In this document: positions 24,837 to 31,961 of the stretch, in pieces | How the letters are laid out: each line of letters starts with the position of its first letter | Numbering within the stretch: the first letter of the stretch is position 1 | The notes under the pieces: generated by a model | What the model was told of the DNA's origin: nothing | The model's input: only the letters and a program-made list of their open reading frames with translations | Databases searched by the model: none | Position numbers and translations under genes: made by a program | DNA from: Chitinophagaceae bacterium UBA2789 | Lineage (GTDB): Bacteria; Bacteroidota; Bacteroidia; Chitinophagales; Chitinophagaceae | Assembly: GCA_002352145.1 (NCBI GenBank) | Contig: DEHX01000149.1 | Coordinates: 34,704 to 67,521, forward strand | Length of the DNA stretch: 32,818 bases | Direction of reading: 5' to 3'

Positions 24837-25607
24837 TTAATTTGTCATTAACACTTCTTCAATCGCTTCTGTTTGTTCCTGGAAATCTTTCAGTTCTTCT
24901 TCTGAGACACCTTCCAGTAATTCTTTTACTTCTTGTGAGTTTTTGGCGTCTGTATTTACCTGTGCAGTTTCTTTGCCATCCAGTCCGGCATCAAAGAAAT
25001 CGATCATATCATCTTTCTGCTGTTCATCCATCTTTTTTACATCACGGGTAAATTTGGCCAATGCTTTTCCACCGGGTTCTTTTTCACTGGTGAAAAGAGA
25101 GATGCTTGCCAAAATAATTATTCCGGCAACTACTGCAGCAGCTGCATAGCGGAACCAGGTGCGGCTGAACAGTGAAACAACTTTGGCAGACGGTTGCACT
25201 TCTTCTTCTCGCCTGGTTGGGGATAAGCTTTCAAAATATCCTTCGGGTACGCTGTAAGGGGTTTCTTTTTTAAGGCTGCTAAGTAAAGGAGAAATAGCAG
25301 CTAATTCATCTTTGGATGACAAACCGCCTGTTTGGATTGTTTTCAGTACATTGTCCGTAAGCGTTTCAAAATAATCTTTTGGAAGACTATATGGCATTTC
25401 TTTGGACAATTTGCCCAGTTGTGGAGAAAGTGCATTCAACTCATCAGCAGGATTATTTGCTTCCAGTGCCCTGATCCGGGACATTACCTGATCAGTGAGG
25501 CTATCAAAATACCCCTTTGGAACTGTGTAAACGTTTTGTGAAGCGACATTAGCCAGACGGCTGTCCAGTTCTTTCAATTCCTGCAATATGTTGTCTCTCT
25601 GTGTCAT
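24837..25607 (-). CDS. Putative anti-sigma membrane protein with triplicated cytoplasmic motif
   Basis: A 256-residue protein with one membrane helix at about 153-172. The N-terminal 150 residues, expected in the cytoplasm, hold three repeats of about 46 residues. Each has an EL..L...L lead-in, then Y[TS][VL]P[KE][GD]YF[DE][ST]L: YTVPKGYFDSL at 27-37, YSLPKDYFETL at 73-83, YSVPEGYFESL at 118-128. The extracytoplasmic part (about 173-256) is acidic and helical. Position between an ECF sigma gene and a secreted protein gene, and topology with a soluble part on each side of the membrane, suggest an anti-sigma factor that binds the sigma with its repeats. No zinc-binding anti-sigma motif (HxxxCxxC) is present. 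Function is inferred only. Confidence 0.75.
   Translation of the reverse strand: MTQRDNILQELKELDSRLANVASQNVYTVPKGYFDSLTDQVMSRIRALEANNPADELNALSPQLGKLSKEMPYSLPKDYFETLTDNVLKTIQTGGLSSKDELAAISPLLSSLKKETPYSVPEGYFESLSPTRREEEVQPSAKVVSLFSRTWFRYAAAAVVAGIIILASISLFTSEKEPGGKALAKFTRDVKKMDEQQKDDMIDFFDAGLDGKETAQVNTDAKNSQEVKELLEGVSEEELKDFQEQTEAIEEVLMTN
25218..25580 (-). repeat. Three coding repeats of about 46 residues in the putative anti-sigma gene
   Basis: Residues 10-130 of the 256-aa protein. The tyrosines beginning the core motif are at 27, 73 and 118, giving periods of 46 and 45 residues. Repeats 2 and 3 also share a SP.L..L.KE.PYS lead-in; repeat 1 is the most diverged there. Confidence 0.85.
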
Positions 25608-25642
25608 TTTGCGTTTATAAGATAGCTGTCAACCTCCAAAGT

Positions 25643-26197
25643 TTAATGATTTAGCATATAATCCTCTATTTTTTTAACAGCATGATGGTAACTGGCTTTT
25701 AAGGCGCCTTCGCTGGTTTCAAGCACCCGGCTCATTTCCTCGTAAGGCATCTCATCATAATACCTAAGATTAAACACTATACGCTGTTTTTCAGGAAGTT
25801 GTTGCATAGCTAGCTGTAATTTCCACTCCAGTTTATTGGCATCAAAATGTCGGTCCGCCTTGATCTTGTTGCTCAGGCCTGTTTCTACATCACTCAGGCT
25901 GACAGCTGTTCTCTTTTTCTGCTGTTCCAGGTAAGTAAGGCATTCGTTGGTGGCTATTCGGTAAAGCCAGGTATATAATTGGCTGTCTTCCCGGAAATTT
26001 TCCAGTCCATTCCATACCCGGATCAGCACATTCTGCAGCACATCATTGGCGTCTTCATGTTCAATCACCATCCGACGGATATGCCAGTATAATTTTTCCT
26101 GGTATTTACGGATGATTTGGGTATAGGCTTTCTCTTTCGTAACAGGGTTACGGAATTCTACCAGCAATTCACTATCGCTTGTCGTGGTCAGGGGCAT
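25643..26197 (-). CDS. RNA polymerase ECF sigma factor (sigma-70 family)
   Basis: A 184-residue group IV sigma factor. Region 2 (about 24-95) includes the core-binding and -10 recognition helices with HEDANDVLQNVLIRVWNGL and TWLYRIATNECL. Region 4 (about 128-182) has LPEKQRIVFNLRYYDEMPYEEM followed by the helix-turn-helix SEGALKASYHHAVKKI. It directs polymerase to a specific regulon, likely including its own operon. It is the first gene, 35 bases before the putative anti-sigma gene. I could not find a TTTG/TAnnTTTG promoter upstream, which fits either autoregulation or a different sigma. Confidence 0.94.
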   Translation of the reverse strand: MPLTTTSDSELLVEFRNPVTKEKAYTQIIRKYQEKLYWHIRRMVIEHEDANDVLQNVLIRVWNGLENFREDSQLYTWLYRIATNECLTYLEQQKKRTAVSLSDVETGLSNKIKADRHFDANKLEWKLQLAMQQLPEKQRIVFNLRYYDEMPYEEMSRVLETSEGALKASYHHAVKKIEDYMLNH

Positions 26198-26270
26198 TGG
26201 TCAGGGCTTTGATTCGGTTAGAATATTGGAAGAGCAATTTGTTTAAACAGGTCTACCAGTTATTAAAAAT

Positions 26271-26302
26271 AAAAAAGCAGGTTCGTATTTAAAAGAACCT
26301 GC
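26271..26302 (-). terminator. Intrinsic terminator after transketolase subunit
   Basis: On the minus strand an 8-bp stem GCAGGTTC/GAACCTGC (26277-26284 with 26295-26302), with a 10-base loop, is followed by a run of six T residues. It lies 23 bases after the stop of the transketolase subunit. Confidence 0.82.
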
Positions 26303-26324
26303 CTGTTTTATAGAAAATTAAATA

Positions 26325-27290
26325 TTACCCGTTATTTTTTCTTGCCATTACTTTTTCGGCTGCGGCTACAATATCAGGTATATCCAAACCATATTTTTTT
26401 AGCAATTGTGCAGGAGTTCCGCTTTCACCGAAAGTATCTTTTGTTCCTACAAACTCAATAGGAACGGGAAAATTCCGGGTAGCGCATTGAGCAATAGCAT
26501 CACCCAAGCCACCAATAATATTATGTTCTTCGGCTGTAACAGCGCATTTTGTTTTGCGCAATGAGTTGATCACCGCTTCTTCATCCAGTGGTTTGACAGT
26601 ATGAATATTGATCACTTCAACGCTGATGCCTTTTTCCTGGAGTATGGCACCGGCCTGGATAGCATTCCATACCAAATGTCCGCAGGCAAAAATGGTTACA
26701 TCGGTTCCTTCAGAAAAAAACTGTGCTTTGCCGATTTCAAAGAGCTTGCCATCAGTAAAAATGGGCCATGAAGGACGGCCGAACCGCAGGTAAACCGGGC
26801 CTTCATAATCTGCTATGGCAATAGTTGCGGCTTTTGTTTGCGCATAATCACAGGGAACAACTACCGTCATACCCGGCAGCATTTTCATTAAGCCAATATC
26901 TTCCAGTATCTGGTGGGTGGCGCCATCTTCGCCCAAAGTAAGCCCGGCATGAGAGGCACATATTTTGACATTCTTGCCGCTATAGGCAATGGATTGACGA
27001 ATCTGGTCATACACCCTGCCTGTAGAGAAATTGGCAAAAGTTGTAGTGTAGGGGATCTTGCCGCCAATAGTTAGACCTGCTGCAATGCCCATCATATTAG
27101 CCTCTGCAATACCGCATTGAAAAAAGCGATGGGGAAACTCTTTCATGAACTGGTTCAGCTTTAAAGAACCGGCAAGATCTGCCGTTAGGGCAACGATATT
27201 TTCGTTTTTTCTGGCAGCTTCCACAATGCCATCACCAAAACCACTTCTGGTGTCTTTACTGCCTGTTGATTGAATGTCTTTTAACAGCAT
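26325..27290 (-). CDS. Transketolase, C-terminal subunit (split form)
   Basis: The 321-residue product matches the pyrimidine-binding and C-terminal domains of transketolase: GIAEANMMGIAAGL at 60-73 with the catalytic Glu63 that activates thiamine diphosphate, and DGATHQILEDIGLMKMLPG at about 122-140. The C-terminal domain follows at about 195-315. The N-terminal diphosphate-binding half (GDG motif) is absent, so the enzyme needs a separate partner subunit. In many bacteria with split transketolases the two genes are adjacent; here the upstream neighbour is galE and no N-terminal half is in the window. Acts in the pentose phosphate pathway if it is a true transketolase; a related ThDP enzyme is possible. 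Confidence 0.9.
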   Translation of the reverse strand: MLLKDIQSTGSKDTRSGFGDGIVEAARKNENIVALTADLAGSLKLNQFMKEFPHRFFQCGIAEANMMGIAAGLTIGGKIPYTTTFANFSTGRVYDQIRQSIAYSGKNVKICASHAGLTLGEDGATHQILEDIGLMKMLPGMTVVVPCDYAQTKAATIAIADYEGPVYLRFGRPSWPIFTDGKLFEIGKAQFFSEGTDVTIFACGHLVWNAIQAGAILQEKGISVEVINIHTVKPLDEEAVINSLRKTKCAVTAEEHNIIGGLGDAIAQCATRNFPVPIEFVGTKDTFGESGTPAQLLKKYGLDIPDIVAAAEKVMARKNNG

Positions 27291-27309
27291 TACTATAGTT
27301 TGAGTGGGG

Positions 27310-27317
27310 CAAAAGTA
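27310..27317 (-). promoter_or_regulatory. Probable -7 element for the transketolase subunit
   Basis: The minus strand reads TACTTTTG, a full TAnnTTTG match, 19 bases before the ATG at 27290. No TTTG is evident at the -33 distance. It suggests the gene is transcribed on its own rather than only from galE. Confidence 0.5.
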
Positions 27318-27363
27318 ATGGTTCGGGGTGAATGCTGTATAGCGAATTACGAGAAGAAAATAT

Positions 27364-28419
27364 TTAGTTCAGTTCTCCCGGCTGACTGGTAAAAACAGTT
27401 TCATCGGCTTTCAAACGCAATTCCCATTTCCAGGCAGTGCTCATCATATCATCAAGGGAAAAAACAGGGTTCCATCCCAATACATTTTTAGCCAGGTCAT
27501 TATTGGCATATACGGCTACCACATCGCCGGGACGCCTGGGGCCGGTTTCATAATTCAGTTTTACGCCGCTTACTTTTTCAAACGCATGAATGGCTTCCAT
27601 TACGCTGATGCCATTACCTGTTCCCAAATTGAATACCTCGCAGCTGCTTTTATTTTTTCCTTCTTCAATATGTTTAAGTGAAAGGGTATGGGCATTAGCC
27701 AGATCGCAGATATGAATGTAGTCCCTGATACAGGAGCCATCCCGGGTAGGATAGTCATTGCCATGTACATACATTTTACCAATACGTCCAATGGCAGTTT
27801 GCGTAATGGCTGGTACAAGATTCTGGGGTTTGCCAAGCGGCATTTCTCCGATAGCAGCAGTTGGATGGGCACCTGCCGGGTTGAAATAGCGCAACAACAC
27901 ACAACTGGTGGTCCCGTTTTTAGCAAAATCCTGAACGATCTGCTCACCCATTTGCTTAGTAGCTCCGTAAGGTGATTCCGCAGGTTTTAAGGGAGTGGAT
28001 TCTGTAACCGGAACCTCATCCGGGTTACCATATACGGTACAAGAGGAAGAAAAAACAAAATGAGGTATCCTGAACTCCTGCACACATTTTAGCAGGTTGA
28101 TCAGTGAAACAAGATTGTTTTCATAATACAGCAAAGGATTTTCAACCGACTCGCCTACGGCTTTATAAGCAGCAAAATGAATAATACCACTGATATCATT
28201 ATTTTCCTGGAAAATGGCAAATGTGTCATCAAAATTGCACAGATCAACCTTATAGTTCTTTATTTTTTTTCCGGTGATCTGCTCCACCCCTTTCAGGATA
28301 ACAGGGTTGGAACGGGAGTTATTATCAACAGAAATAACATCATACCCGTTTTGTACCAGGTCAACTATAGTGTGAGAACCAATATAGCCGCATCCGCCTG
28401 TAACAAGAATCTTTGCCAT
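27364..28419 (-). CDS. galE: UDP-glucose 4-epimerase
   Basis: Interconverts UDP-glucose and UDP-galactose with bound NAD, supplying galactose units for surface polysaccharides or galactose use. The 351-residue length is slightly longer than usual (about 338). It has the Rossmann motif VTGGCGYIGSH at 6-16, the SSSCTVYG segment at 124-131 containing the catalytic Ser, and the YGATK catalytic motif with Tyr151 and Lys155. The N(L/F)GTGNGISVMEA segment is near residues 255-270. The ATG at 28419 is directly after the pit terminator hairpin; the only Shine-Dalgarno-like AGGA (28427-28430) lies inside its stem. No other nucleotide-sugar gene is adjacent. Confidence 0.95.
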   Translation of the reverse strand: MAKILVTGGCGYIGSHTIVDLVQNGYDVISVDNNSRSNPVILKGVEQITGKKIKNYKVDLCNFDDTFAIFQENNDISGIIHFAAYKAVGESVENPLLYYENNLVSLINLLKCVQEFRIPHFVFSSSCTVYGNPDEVPVTESTPLKPAESPYGATKQMGEQIVQDFAKNGTTSCVLLRYFNPAGAHPTAAIGEMPLGKPQNLVPAITQTAIGRIGKMYVHGNDYPTRDGSCIRDYIHICDLANAHTLSLKHIEEGKNKSSCEVFNLGTGNGISVMEAIHAFEKVSGVKLNYETGPRRPGDVVAVYANNDLAKNVLGWNPVFSLDDMMSTAWKWELRLKADETVFTSQPGELN

Positions 28420-28450
28420 AAAAAAATCCTGACAAAAGTCAGGATTTTTT
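28420..28450 (-). terminator. Terminator of the DUF47-pit operon, abutting galE
   Basis: Perfect 13-bp arms (28421-28433 and 28438-28450) with a 4-base loop, flanked by T residues on the minus strand. It lies 20 bases after the pit stop and ends one base before the galE start codon, so its descending arm is also the galE leader. Confidence 0.9.
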
Positions 28451-28470
28451 ACGGTAAAAAGGTGATTGTA

Positions 28471-29679
28471 TTAAAAGAGACTTACAATACTATATACGCC
28501 GGCAGCTAATAAAGCGCTGATAGGAATGGTTAATATCCAGGCCCAGATCAGGTTGAATGTAACACCCCAGCGAACGGCTGAGAGCCTTTTGGTAGCACCC
28601 ACACCCATTATGGCGCCGGTGATGGTATGGGTAGTACTTACAGGAATTTTCAATGCTTCAGTTACGAACAGTGTGACAGCTCCGGCTGTTTCCGCAGCCA
28701 CACCCTCAAAGGGAGTAACCTTGGTAATCTTGGTGCCCATTGTCTTTACGATCTTCCAGCCGCCACTCATTGTACCGAGGCCAATTGCCGCATAACAGGC
28801 GATAGGTACCCAATCGGGCATTTGATGAAAATCGGTGATGGTTCCGCCTGCTATCAGTGCAGCGGTAATAATACCCATTACTTTTTGTGCATCATTGCCT
28901 CCGTGGCCGATACTAAATGCTGCAGAAGATATAAGCTGCAAACGCTTAAACCACTGGTTGGATTTATGTGCATTCAGTGTACTGAGGTATAAGGCAAAAA
29001 CAGCCATTACCAGCAAAATGAATGCTAACAGGATCCACTTGAAGTTCTTGGAATAAAAGATTACCTGGGCAATGTATGATTCATAATCAGTCTTCTTGGC
29101 CAATATCGTCCTGTCAAATTCCAGGTTGGTAGACAGGAACACTCCGACCAAAATAATGATGGCGATGGAAAATATTTTGGAGGTCCAGCCTTTTTTGAAA
29201 GAGCTTAAGAACCAAAGCGACATAATAAACGCCATGATCATACCAATGATCGGGGCCAGGAAAATGAAACTGGCTGTTTTGATAATAATGGGAGAGTTGA
29301 CCGCACCAAATCCTCCTGCAGCAATCGCAGCGCCGGCAAAACCACCAATCAGTGTGTGAGAAGAGGATGAAGGAATTCCCAACCACCATGTCAGCAGGTT
29401 CCAGGTAATGGCAGCAATGAGACCTGAAAAAATGACTACCATCATATTCCCTTCAATATGGTCAGGCTTTACTGTTTTGGCTACAGTATCGGCTACCCCG
29501 TGGTCTTTGAAAATAAAAAAGGCAACAGAATTGAATACTGCCGCCCAAAGTACTGCCTGGAAAGGCGTAAGTACCTTGGTTGATACAATGGTGGCAATGG
29601 AGTTGGCCGCATCATGAAAACCGTTGATATAATCAAATATCAGGGCCAGGGCTATTATGGTGATGAGAAAAGGTGTCAT
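28471..29679 (-). CDS. pit: PiT family inorganic phosphate transporter
   Basis: A 402-residue inner-membrane symporter of the PiT/PHO-4 family, importing phosphate (in bacteria as a metal-phosphate complex). Both inverted family signatures are present: GFHDAANSIATIVSTKVL at about 20-37 and GHGGNDAQKVMGIITAAL at about 258-275. There are about 10-11 membrane helices with a short central cytoplasmic loop. It lies 30 bases after a DUF47 gene, the common accessory partner of Pit transporters, and is followed by a strong terminator. Confidence 0.95.
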   Translation of the reverse strand: MTPFLITIIALALIFDYINGFHDAANSIATIVSTKVLTPFQAVLWAAVFNSVAFFIFKDHGVADTVAKTVKPDHIEGNMMVVIFSGLIAAITWNLLTWWLGIPSSSSHTLIGGFAGAAIAAGGFGAVNSPIIIKTASFIFLAPIIGMIMAFIMSLWFLSSFKKGWTSKIFSIAIIILVGVFLSTNLEFDRTILAKKTDYESYIAQVIFYSKNFKWILLAFILLVMAVFALYLSTLNAHKSNQWFKRLQLISSAAFSIGHGGNDAQKVMGIITAALIAGGTITDFHQMPDWVPIACYAAIGLGTMSGGWKIVKTMGTKITKVTPFEGVAAETAGAVTLFVTEALKIPVSTTHTITGAIMGVGATKRLSAVRWGVTFNLIWAWILTIPISALLAAGVYSIVSLF

Positions 29680-29709
29680 AAGTTGTTGGCAAAAAAGTGA
29701 AGGATTGGA

Positions 29710-30360
29710 TTAAGCGTACTTAATGATGATAGATTCTATCACATTACTGGCATCTTCACATTTGTCGGTCACTATTTCCATTACCTGGTAGATCTCTCTT
29801 TTCTTGATCACCTCTTTGGCATCATCTTCTGTAGCAAAGAGTTTTTCGATACTGAAATCAAAAATATCATCTGCCTGGTTTTCGATACTATTGATCTTTA
29901 CCAATGCTTCGGTAATGCTGCGCATATTCTTCATATCCCGCAGTTCGGTAACAGCAATTTTCACTTGTTCAGCGCCCTGCTCTATTAATTCGGCAAATTT
30001 CTGCATACCCGTATCATTGGGGTTTACCCGGTAGAAATTGATCTTTTTGCCGGCGGCATAAATGTAGTCGGCAATATCATCTAGTGATGTGGCGAGGTAA
30101 TGGATGTCTTCCCGGTCAAAAGGAGTAATAAAGTTTCTTCCCAGTTCGGTAAAAAGGCTGTGGGTATGCTCATCATTGGCATGCTCCAGGTCCTCCAGTT
30201 GGGCGATCAAAGCGGCTCGTTTATCAAAATCAGGTTCTGCCACAAGATCCCTTAAAATGGAACCCATTGTGGCCACATTGTTAGCTACTTTTTCAAAAAG
30301 CTCATAGAAAATTTTGTTCTTCGGCATGAAGATTTTCAGAAATGAGTTAAGTCCTGCCAT
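29710..30360 (-). CDS. DUF47 family PhoU-like protein
   Basis: A 216-residue all-helical cytoplasmic protein of the DUF47 (PhoU-related) family. The acidic helices carry the metal-coordinating pattern of the family (DREDIHYLATSLDDIADYIYAAGK, and ENQADDIFDFSIEKLF). Such proteins are encoded next to PiT transporters and probably control their activity or prevent phosphate overload. It is the first gene of the DUF47-pit operon; its leader contains a GC-rich hairpin (30379-30393), and upstream lies the 11-bp repeat array shared with the divergent porin. Confidence 0.92.
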   Translation of the reverse strand: MAGLNSFLKIFMPKNKIFYELFEKVANNVATMGSILRDLVAEPDFDKRAALIAQLEDLEHANDEHTHSLFTELGRNFITPFDREDIHYLATSLDDIADYIYAAGKKINFYRVNPNDTGMQKFAELIEQGAEQVKIAVTELRDMKNMRSITEALVKINSIENQADDIFDFSIEKLFATEDDAKEVIKKREIYQVMEIVTDKCEDASNVIESIIIKYA

Positions 30361-30378
30361 TGGTTTGGTTTTTTAGTT

Positions 30379-30393
30379 CCCGCCAACGGCGGG
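30379..30393. repeat. Short GC-rich palindrome in the DUF47 leader
   Basis: CCCGCC at 30379-30384 and GGCGGG at 30388-30393 form a 6-bp stem with a 3-base loop. No T run follows on either strand, so it is not a standard terminator. It could be a leader hairpin or a single repetitive extragenic palindrome unit. Confidence 0.6.
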
Positions 30394-30446
30394 ATGGTTT
30401 GCGAAAATACGGGTACTGTTTGGGGGTAGCGGCGGGCCGGAAGAAT

Positions 30447-30512
30447 TAATAATTTATTAATATACAAATAAAATTAAGGTAACGATTCAATAACAAACGC
30501 TTTATATTGCAG
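30447..30512. promoter_or_regulatory. Array of 11-bp direct repeats, candidate Pho-box operator (porin/DUF47)
   Basis: TAA-type cores start at 30447 (TAATA), 30458 (TAATA), 30469 (TAAAA), 30480 (TAACG), 30491 (TAACA) and weakly at 30502 (TTATA), each exactly 11 bp apart. It lies in the intergenic region shared by the DUF47-pit operon and the porin. Candidate -7 boxes for the porin follow at 30503 (TATATTGC) or 30513 (CAATTTTG). No -33 TTTG fits, as expected if an activator bound here replaces it. Confidence 0.6.
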
Positions 30513-30528
30513 CAATTTTGAAAATACC

Positions 30529-31860
30529 ATGTTTCCGGCAAAATTTACAATCAATAAGTTCTTATTTGCCGTAGTTTCCCTTTTACTCACAGCTTCTGAT
30601 GGATATGCTCAGCGTTATCTGTCAGACCTTGATTCGTCTTTTTTTATAAAAGATACCGTGAGACCGGTGATCAAACGGTTTGAAAACCTTCGGATAACCG
30701 GGTACATACAGCCGCAGTTTCAAAAGGCCCAGTCAGACGGGGCTCCTTCCTATACTGGCGGAAATTTTTCTCAATATTCCAGTAGCCGCTTCATGCTCCG
30801 CAGAGCAAGGATAAAAATTGATTATATATTGCCCTCTAAACTTCGTTATCCCAAAGCGCTTTTCACTTTCCAAATAGACGCAACAGAAAGAGGAGTAATT
30901 GTCCGGGATATGTTTCTCAAATTATTTGAGATAAAACGAAACCTTTTTTCGCTGACAGCTGGTTTGTTTGCCCGTCCTTTTGGCTATGAAGTAAATCTTT
31001 CTTCTGCATTTAGAGAAACACCCGAAAGAGGAAGAATGTCGCAAATATTGATGCCATCTGAAAGGGATATTGGAATTATGGTTTCCCATGAGCCACAGGA
31101 AAAAGGAAAAAGCCGAAACAGGTTCAAATTCGATATTGGTTTTTTTAATGGACAGGGTCTTTCAGGCACTACTGATTTTGACAGTTATAAGGATCTTATT
31201 TCCCGAGTGTTTATAAGACCTTTCTCACCCGGAAAATGGGAATTGTCCGGAGGGCTGTCATTTCTTAGAGGTGGCTGGAAGAATGGAACAAAGTATGTGT
31301 ATGAAAGCGGGGTTGCTGCTAATGGCGATAAGGTTTTTGTTGTTGATTCTTCCGAACGAAACCTGGGAAAATCATCTCCCCGGCATTACTACGGCGGAGA
31401 TATCCAGGTAAAGTTGCAACATGGTTGGGGTGAATCAGAATGGAGGGCAGAATACTGGTTTGGTACTCAACCGGGGACATCGCTGGCAACGAGTAACCCG
31501 GGAACCTTACCTACTTCCGGTGGCAATCCGGTACCTACTTATGTCAGGCATTTCGATGGAATTTTTCTGCTTTTCCTTCAGAATATCATCAGTAATAAAC
31601 ACCAGCTAATGGTGAAATATGACTGGTATGATCCCAATATCAAAGTCAAAAAATCTGAAATTGGAAAACCGGGTACCAACCTTACTACAGCAGATATAAA
31701 GTTCTCAACCCTGGGTATCGGGTATGCTTATCACATTAATCCCCAAACAAAAGTCATCTTATACTACGATTTTGTAAAAAATGAACTTACCCGGGTAGCT
31801 GGTTATGAGACCGATTTGAAAGACAACATACTGACTTGCAGGCTGCAATTCAGATTCTGA
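30529..31860 (+). CDS. Outer-membrane porin, Porin_O_P (phosphate-selective porin) family
   Basis: A 443-residue protein with a signal peptide ending near residue 27 (ASDGYAQ), then a beta-barrel region. Family features include LRITGYIQPQFQ at about 55-66, FMLRRARIKIDY at about 85-96, and the terminal strand TCRLQFRF ending in Phe, required for outer-membrane insertion. OprO/OprP-type porins pass phosphate or polyphosphate, but many Bacteroidota members have unproven substrates. Here the divergent neighbours are DUF47 and a PiT phosphate transporter, which supports a phosphate role. The TonB receptor gene follows after 101 bases. Confidence 0.88.
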   Translation: MFPAKFTINKFLFAVVSLLLTASDGYAQRYLSDLDSSFFIKDTVRPVIKRFENLRITGYIQPQFQKAQSDGAPSYTGGNFSQYSSSRFMLRRARIKIDYILPSKLRYPKALFTFQIDATERGVIVRDMFLKLFEIKRNLFSLTAGLFARPFGYEVNLSSAFRETPERGRMSQILMPSERDIGIMVSHEPQEKGKSRNRFKFDIGFFNGQGLSGTTDFDSYKDLISRVFIRPFSPGKWELSGGLSFLRGGWKNGTKYVYESGVAANGDKVFVVDSSERNLGKSSPRHYYGGDIQVKLQHGWGESEWRAEYWFGTQPGTSLATSNPGTLPTSGGNPVPTYVRHFDGIFLLFLQNIISNKHQLMVKYDWYDPNIKVKKSEIGKPGTNLTTADIKFSTLGIGYAYHINPQTKVILYYDFVKNELTRVAGYETDLKDNILTCRLQFRF

Positions 31861-31867
31861 CATCGCT

Positions 31868-31933
31868 TAACATTCCGGTAATATTCGCATCATGATTGCT
31901 TAACATGCCGGTAACAAACCGGTAATTCCCCAA
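31868..31933. promoter_or_regulatory. Array of 11-bp direct repeats, candidate Pho-box operator (TonB receptor)
   Basis: Units start at 31868 (TAACATTCCGG), 31879 (TAATATTCGCA), 31890 (TCATGATTGCT), 31901 (TAACATGCCGG), 31912 (TAACAAACCGG) and 31923 (TAATTCCCCAA), with no spacing error. Units 1, 4 and 5 share both the TAACA core and CCGG end. The array fills the gap between the porin stop and a -7 box at 31937. Confidence 0.7.
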
Positions 31934-31936
31934 GGC

Positions 31937-31944
31937 CACCTTTG
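31937..31944 (+). promoter_or_regulatory. Candidate -7 element of the TonB receptor gene
   Basis: CACCTTTG, the same variant of TAnnTTTG seen before mreB, lies 18 bases before the ATG. No TTTG is found 20 bp upstream; the repeat array occupies that position. Confidence 0.5.
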
Positions 31945-31961
31945 CCCGCAAATAACCGGGT

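Noticed and set aside
31868..31933. The 11-bp repeats as a CRISPR array or replication iterons
   Set aside because: Units are far too short and have no spacers for CRISPR. There is no replication gene nearby, and the position directly before a -7 box fits a transcription operator better.
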